Of a DNA stretch of 64,000 bases, positions 59,526 through 64,000 are shown piece by piece. This stretch comes from Diadema setosum (taxonomy: Eukaryota; Echinodermata; Echinoidea; Diadematoida; Diadematidae). The DNA is taken from assembly GCA_033980235.1 (NCBI GenBank), contig CM067059.1, positions 14,325,100 to 14,389,099 of the forward strand. The letters are read 5' to 3'. The notes beneath the pieces were generated by a model. The model was not told the DNA's origin and did no database searches. It was given only the letters and a program-made list of their open reading frames with translations. Position 1 is the first letter of the stretch, and each line of letters opens with the position of its first letter. Position numbers and translations under genes: made by a program.

Positions 59526-60240
59526 TCACTTTTTATGAGAAGAAACGACCTTTAATCTATGCTGACTTGATTTGGGATTTCCCAGTCAGTGGGTGTCGCA
59601 AGCGAGCTTTCGATATTAGGTATCAAAATCACGCCACAAAATAACTTTGCCCTTGATTGGGTCTCTCTGCTCGCTCCCCCTCTCTCCATCTCTCCCTCTC
59701 TTCATGTTTCTCCTGCACTTTGCTTGATAAATATCTCGCAACAAACCAATATATGCGATGCTGCATGATAGTGCAAATACAGATATTAACTTCCGCTACT
59801 TTTCCACGAAATGCGAAACAGACATGTGTGGTGACAGATGAATAATTACTGCTTGCGTAAAGTTTCCTCATATCATCGTGTGTATATTGACATAACACGA
59901 ACACCAAACAAGCTTCAGGTAGTTATGTTGTCATTTGAAAATATTCCGCTTTCAAACTACTCGTACTTTGCCAATGGGTAGTGAGAAATAAAACCAGTAG
60001 GTAGGGAAGCTGACAAAGCGATCGAACATGAAAACCAAAAGCTTCGCACGTGAGATTATGTTCCCAGAAAAAACACCTATATATACTAATTCAAAGTTGT
60101 GAATCCCTGTCAGAGTTCTAAATAGAAAAAAAAATCACCCAATTTTACTCGAGAATTCACTAATTTGAATAAATACGCAGTATAGGTCTACTCGCTACAA
60201 GGGATAAGAACCAGTACGGACTGTCGGGCGGAAGCTAGGT
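59526..60240. other. Intergenic or intronic DNA, no gene recognised
   Basis: A short less AT-rich block (59,560-59,860) and otherwise AT-rich DNA. No coding evidence. Confidence 0.5.
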
Positions 60241-60330
60241 AGTCTAGTCACTTAATGGTGCAGTGGATAATCTTTAAGATGCCTATCGAGTAATTAGGAG
60301 ACTCTTGTTTCAAGTCCAACCCGAGCATGA
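60241..60330 (+). mobile_element. tRNA-like SINE head, single copy
   Basis: TGGTGCAGTGG at 60,256-60,266 fits the pol III A box and GTTTCAAGTCC at 60,307-60,317 fits the B box, about 50 bases apart. The same A box heads the amplified copies at 60,738-61,438. The anticodon region does not fold well. A relic of the same or a related tRNA-derived SINE family. Confidence 0.6.
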
Positions 60331-60737
60331 ATATCCGTTATTTTTTTAAATCATGGCTACTACCAAAACACTGAATAATCAGTATTTGCTTACGTCAATG
60401 GAGGATAATTTGTTGATCAGTTGCAATAACTAAACAATAACAACAATATATAGCACCGCTAGGTTTCCAAGGTGCAATGGTGTTAATGAATGGAGTCTTT
60501 GTTTGTTTGTTTGTTTTTTTCGCTTTTTACCATTGAAGTGGCAGCAAAGACTGTGAAATGAAAAAAAAAAAAATCGATCCGCCCCTGCGACTGAAATGTA
60601 CACCAATCCTCACAAAATTTACTCTTTGTGACATTAAACCAATAGGGATAAGATGTGCCCTTCCCATCAAATTTTGGAGTCTTGTAACAATCTAGCAATG
60701 GTGACATCCACTGGATAAAGAGGTACAAGTTGCTTAA

Positions 60738-61438
60738 TTCATCGACCAAGAACATAATCTTAATGGCACTGTTGTTTATAAACTAATAGAAAAGTTGGGA
60801 AGAATTCCATGTTTTTGTTGTTGTTGTTTTTTTCAATCGTGTGTATGGGGTCACTATGGTACAGTGGATAAAGACCCGGGACTTTCAAACGGAAGTCCCG
60901 AGTTCGAGTTCATCGACCAAGAACATAATCTTAATGGCACTGTTGTTTATAAACTAATAGAAAAGTTGGGAAGAATTCCATGTTTTGTTTGTTTGTTTGT
61001 TTGTTTTTTTCAATCGTGTGTATGGGGTCACTATGGTGCAGTGGATAAAGACCCGGGACTTTCAAACGGAAGTCCCGAGTTCGAGTTCATCGACCAAGAA
61101 CATAATCTTAATGGCACTGTTGTTTATAAACTAATAGAAAAGTTGGGAAGAATTCCATGTTTTGTTTGTTTGTTTGTTTGTTTTTTTCAATCGTGTGTAT
61201 GGGGTCACTATGGTGCAGTGGATAAAGACTCGGGACTTTCAAACGGACGTCCCGAGTTCGAGTTCATCGACCAAGAACATAATCTTAATGGCACTTTTGT
61301 TTATAAACTAATAGAAAAGTTGGGAAGAATTCCATGTTTTTGTTGGGGTTTTTTTTTTTCAATCGTGTGTATGGGGTCACTATGGTGCAGTGGATAAAAA
61401 CTCGGGACTTTCAAACGGAAGTCCCGAATTCGAGTTCT
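60738..61438 (+). repeat. Four-fold tandem amplification of a SINE tRNA-like head (171-177 bp units)
   Basis: Units start TTCATCGACCAAGAACATAA at 60,738, 60,909, 61,086 and 61,263 (periods 171, 177, 177). Each has TTGGGAAGAATTCCATG, a T/G-rich run, TGTGTATGGGGTCACTA, an A box (TGGTACAGTGG at 60,856; TGGTGCAGTGG at 61,034, 61,211 and 61,383), the hairpin GGGACTT-TCAAACGG-AAGTCCC, and a near B box GAGTTCGAGTTC. Units differ by few substitutions and by the length of the (GTTT)n run, so amplification is recent. The fourth unit runs into a full SINE body. The 200-codon open frame exists because most periods are multiples of three. Confidence 0.9.
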
Positions 61439-61739
61439 GACTTGGACAATATTTTTTATTTTTATTTTTTTTATTTTTTTGCCCGCGATGTCCCTCTCGA
61501 CCCAGCTGTAAGAATGGGTACCTGGCGATGTTTTGGGTAATGATAATACACTCTAAGCACTTTAAGCTAATTATGTGGAAGAATGAAAGTAAATTGGATC
61601 TACGTATATAGACTACGGACTACATGCAGGTATGGTAATAAAGCCTGTACGTAAAAAAAAAAAACAAAAAAAAAAAACAAAAACAAAAACAAAACAAAAA
61701 CAAAACAAAACAAACAAAACAAAACAAAAACAAAACACG
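61371..61739 (+). mobile_element. tRNA-derived SINE with A-rich tail
   Basis: The A box at 61,383-61,393 and B-box-like AATTCGAGTTC at 61,428-61,438 are followed by a T-rich linker and the central segment CTCTCGACCCAGCTGTA (61,492) ... GGGTACCTGGCGATG. This segment is also seen at 3300-3465. Then come CACTCTAAGCAC and a tail of A runs with C (AAAAC units) to 61,739. The order head, conserved central domain and A-rich tail is the usual SINE layout. SINEs depend on a partner LINE for retrotransposition; none can be assigned here. Confidence 0.75.
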
Positions 61740-61990
61740 AGACCAACGAACTCCCGCCGATTCACGAGCTGCACATGACACTTAATAAGACATACATAAT
61801 ATCAAAACTAGGTCAACCGACAAGCTAAGTAGGGCCTATAAACATTCATCTATTTTATTGCTTGTCCCACTATGACATAGATTGTGTGCAGGAAAAATGA
61901 ACCAAGAATGAGTCCGTAAAATTATATTATTCCGATATACATACATATATTTTTCATGGTATATGTCCGTAGATTTCTTCCAGTATATAC

Positions 61991-62032
61991 GCATACACAC
62001 ACACACATACACACACACACACACACATATGT

Positions 62033-62120
<88 letters not shown>

Positions 62121-62121
62121 C

Positions 62122-62169
<48 letters not shown>
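61991..62169. repeat. Compound (CA)n-(TA)n microsatellite
   Basis: CA units to 62,028, then TA with few interruptions to 62,169. Confidence 0.95.
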
Positions 62170-62171
<2 letters not shown>

Positions 62172-63424
62172 TATGCTTTTTGATATTTGCACGACTACAT
62201 GTTACAGGACGAATGATTAAAAAATAATTATGTTGAATATCCCCATCTGATTATTTTCATGCGCCTTTTTTTTATGAAAACAATGATTAACACAAAGAAA
62301 TGAGTGCTCAAAAATCGCTGTTTATAATGCACTCATTAACGATGTAATCTTATCGGCTGCGCCTCGATCGTTGGTTTAAATCGTTGTCTAAAGTTAACTC
62401 GTGCACCCAGTGACTATAGTGTATCCAAGAACTACGCGAGACAAACCGACACAGATTACCTAAACTATACACTGCAGGCTATTTAGTCAAAGATCACACA
62501 TGGCAATGCACGAGGGTATGAACTTTTCTATGTAGTATTATCTAGCACAAACGTTGGACACGTAAGGCATAAACTACACCATTTTTTTTTCGGTTTGACT
62601 TTGTTTTCTAAAAGGTCCGCATGTATCACACGTGATAGATGGATAACAGAGAGGGGATCGAAACAGTTCCAAAACAGAAAATCAAATTTTATGGGAAGTG
62701 ATTTATGGGTATGTAAAGGATATAAAAACATACATTCGCTGCGGTATGTTTAAACAATGGCACAAAGTTGCAGATCAGTTTAAAAAAAAAAAGACCCTCA
62801 TAATGAATTTAAAGAGAATCACAAAGGGAAATGATCGAATTTCACAACCGGCGAAAAGAAAAGAAGATAACCCTATTTTATAGCGGTTGTTTTTGTCAAA
62901 ACATCCCCTTCAGCAACCATGAGAGTCATGACGTCAGACTTTACGATGAATGTTTCGGTATGCTGGTAGAGTTATGACAACTAAGGTTCTTTAAAGTAGG
63001 TCGCAGTTGTGGTTCACTTTGGTATATTATGAACTGAATACGTATATTTCATTTTCTCTTTGTCTGTGTGTGGTATCATTATCATTATTATTCGATTTGG
63101 TCTGATATCTTTCTAATCCGCCCTCCTTTTTTTTTCACAACACAGCCTTATGCCTTGAAATTGACCTCAAGTCCAGACATCTTTTTAAAGGGATTAGCAA
63201 ATTGTATTCTTAATTTTATGTGATTATTGTTTATGCAACATATACATGTGTATTTGTCATTCATTTTCTTTCTCTGTTGAATATACATAAATACCAGTAT
63301 GTATTTTTTTTATTATCACCGAAGCTTATAATTATACATAATTCTCATCTGAAATATTTCTCTGAATGTTTGTATTTTCTTCTTAATATGTAACTGTATA
63401 TATTGTTTGTTTATATTTCTCATG
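62170..63424. other. Intergenic or intronic DNA, no gene recognised
   Basis: AT-rich sequence with no repeats of note and no recognisable open frame. Confidence 0.5.
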
Positions 63425-63629
63425 TAAGGGACCTCTCTGTAAAACAGCGCTGTTACGATAGCAGCGCTTAGTAGGGTCATGAATGTCTATTTTTGTGCAA
63501 TATATCTTTGCTTGTATATCTTTTTATGACGGAAAATAAATACAATACAATACAATACAATACAATACAATACAATACAATACAATACAATACAATACAA
63601 TACAGTACAATACAATACAATACAATACT
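63425..63629 (+). mobile_element. LINE-type 3' end with (ATACA)n tail
   Basis: A stem-loop (CAGCGCTG-TTACGATAG-CAGCGCTTAG near 63,445-63,471) flanked by GGGACCTCTCTG and AGTAGGGTC, an AT-rich stretch, AATAAATACA at 63,535 and about 18 ATACA units to 63,629 with one ATACAG variant. The same order occurs at 26,560-26,725, where the tail is (TTTCA)n. The coding region of the element is absent. Confidence 0.6.
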
Positions 63630-64000
63630 ATTATTGTATTACGTAGAGAGATGTCATTTAAATTCTTTGTCAAAGGCTTTGTCTAGAAGTATGTAACAAA
63701 ACTTTGATTTTACGCCATTGAATTAAAACGGTGATGCCACAATGATAATGATTTAGAATATCTTAGATGATGCTAGACTGATACTAGAATACTCTTAACG
63801 TTTTTATTCACAAAAATAGTCATTATTTTAGCCTGCTCCGCCTGCATGTGGAACATCCGCAGTCACATATTTTCGATCCCGGGTTTCGATCACGTATCCA
63901 GTGGGCTTTTCACTGGTCATTAATTTATTTCAGGATTATTTTTGAACTGGAATATTATATATATCACCTCATCACCTGTAATTTTGCTTTGTACGGCAGC
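63630..64000. other. Intergenic DNA, no gene recognised
   Basis: AT-rich end of the window. GATCCCGGGTTTCGATCACG near 63,875 is slightly tRNA-T-arm-like, but there is no matching A box at a proper distance. Confidence 0.45.

Noticed and set aside
59211..59555. 114-codon Leu/Ser-rich open frame
   Set aside because: Translation of a polypyrimidine tract without stops; no other support.
60856..60912. Functional tRNA gene in the SINE-head repeat
   Set aside because: The A box is good, but the GGGACTT/AAGTCCC hairpin does not fit the cloverleaf and the B box deviates from consensus.
60795..61397. 200-codon open frame with internal protein repeats
   Set aside because: It is produced by tandem SINE heads whose periods are multiples of three; it contains pol III boxes and T runs, not a protein domain.
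63830..63920. tRNA-like segment near the window end
   Set aside because: A T-arm-like GATCCCGGGTTTCGATC exists, but no matching A box at proper spacing on either strand.

Overview
This is eukaryotic, AT-rich, intergenic or intronic DNA with very dense microsatellites: (TG)n, (TA)n, (TCTA)n, (GA)n and (ATT)n. I find no host protein-coding gene, no rRNA and no functional tRNA in 64 kb. Nearly every longer open frame lies in simple repeats or inside transposons. The mix of relics (L2/CR1-like and L1/Tx1-like LINEs, tRNA-derived SINEs, a Penelope-like inverted repeat, a TIR MITE and Helitrons) suggests a marine invertebrate, most likely an echinoderm such as a sea urchin. That assignment is inference, not proof.

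Layout. 1-11.9 kb: single-copy-looking DNA with microsatellites, two fragments of one SINE family and one TATA-like motif. 11.9-13.3 kb: a decayed LINE on + with a recognisable C-terminal ORF2 region and a 3' tail. 13.3-26.5 kb: microsatellites, LINE 3' tails on the minus strand and several CpG-rich islands of unknown role. 26.5-27.3 kb: a LINE 3' end on + next to a minus-strand L2-like reverse transcriptase remnant. 27.3-40.3 kb: a SINE head, about 360 bp of (TCTA)n, a 7-unit minisatellite, a CpG-rich block, and a 496-bp element with perfect 89-bp inverted arms in a (TA)n tract.

40,315-50,777 is the most notable part. It is a tandem array of four non-autonomous Helitron-like elements, all on the minus strand, joined end to end with no spacer. 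Read on the minus strand, each unit begins with TC, ends with a hairpin followed by GCTGCTAG, and the whole array sits between A and T inside a (TA)n microsatellite. The units are 2,241, 2,434, 3,322 and 2,466 bp. They share a GC-richer 5' core of about 1.1 kb but differ in the 3' half, where degenerate internal copies of the terminal hairpin recur. Three units each carry a private 17-24 bp palindromic insertion flanked by an 8-10 bp direct repeat.

50.8-64 kb: further microsatellites, a long polypurine and a long polypyrimidine tract, an L2-like reverse transcriptase fragment on +, a 200-bp MITE, DR1-type AGGTCA repeats, a SINE whose tRNA-like head is tandemly amplified about four times, and a LINE 3' end with an (ATACA)n tail. 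No pathway of cooperating genes can be described. The biology visible here is transposon insertion, rolling-circle or serial amplification, and microsatellite growth.
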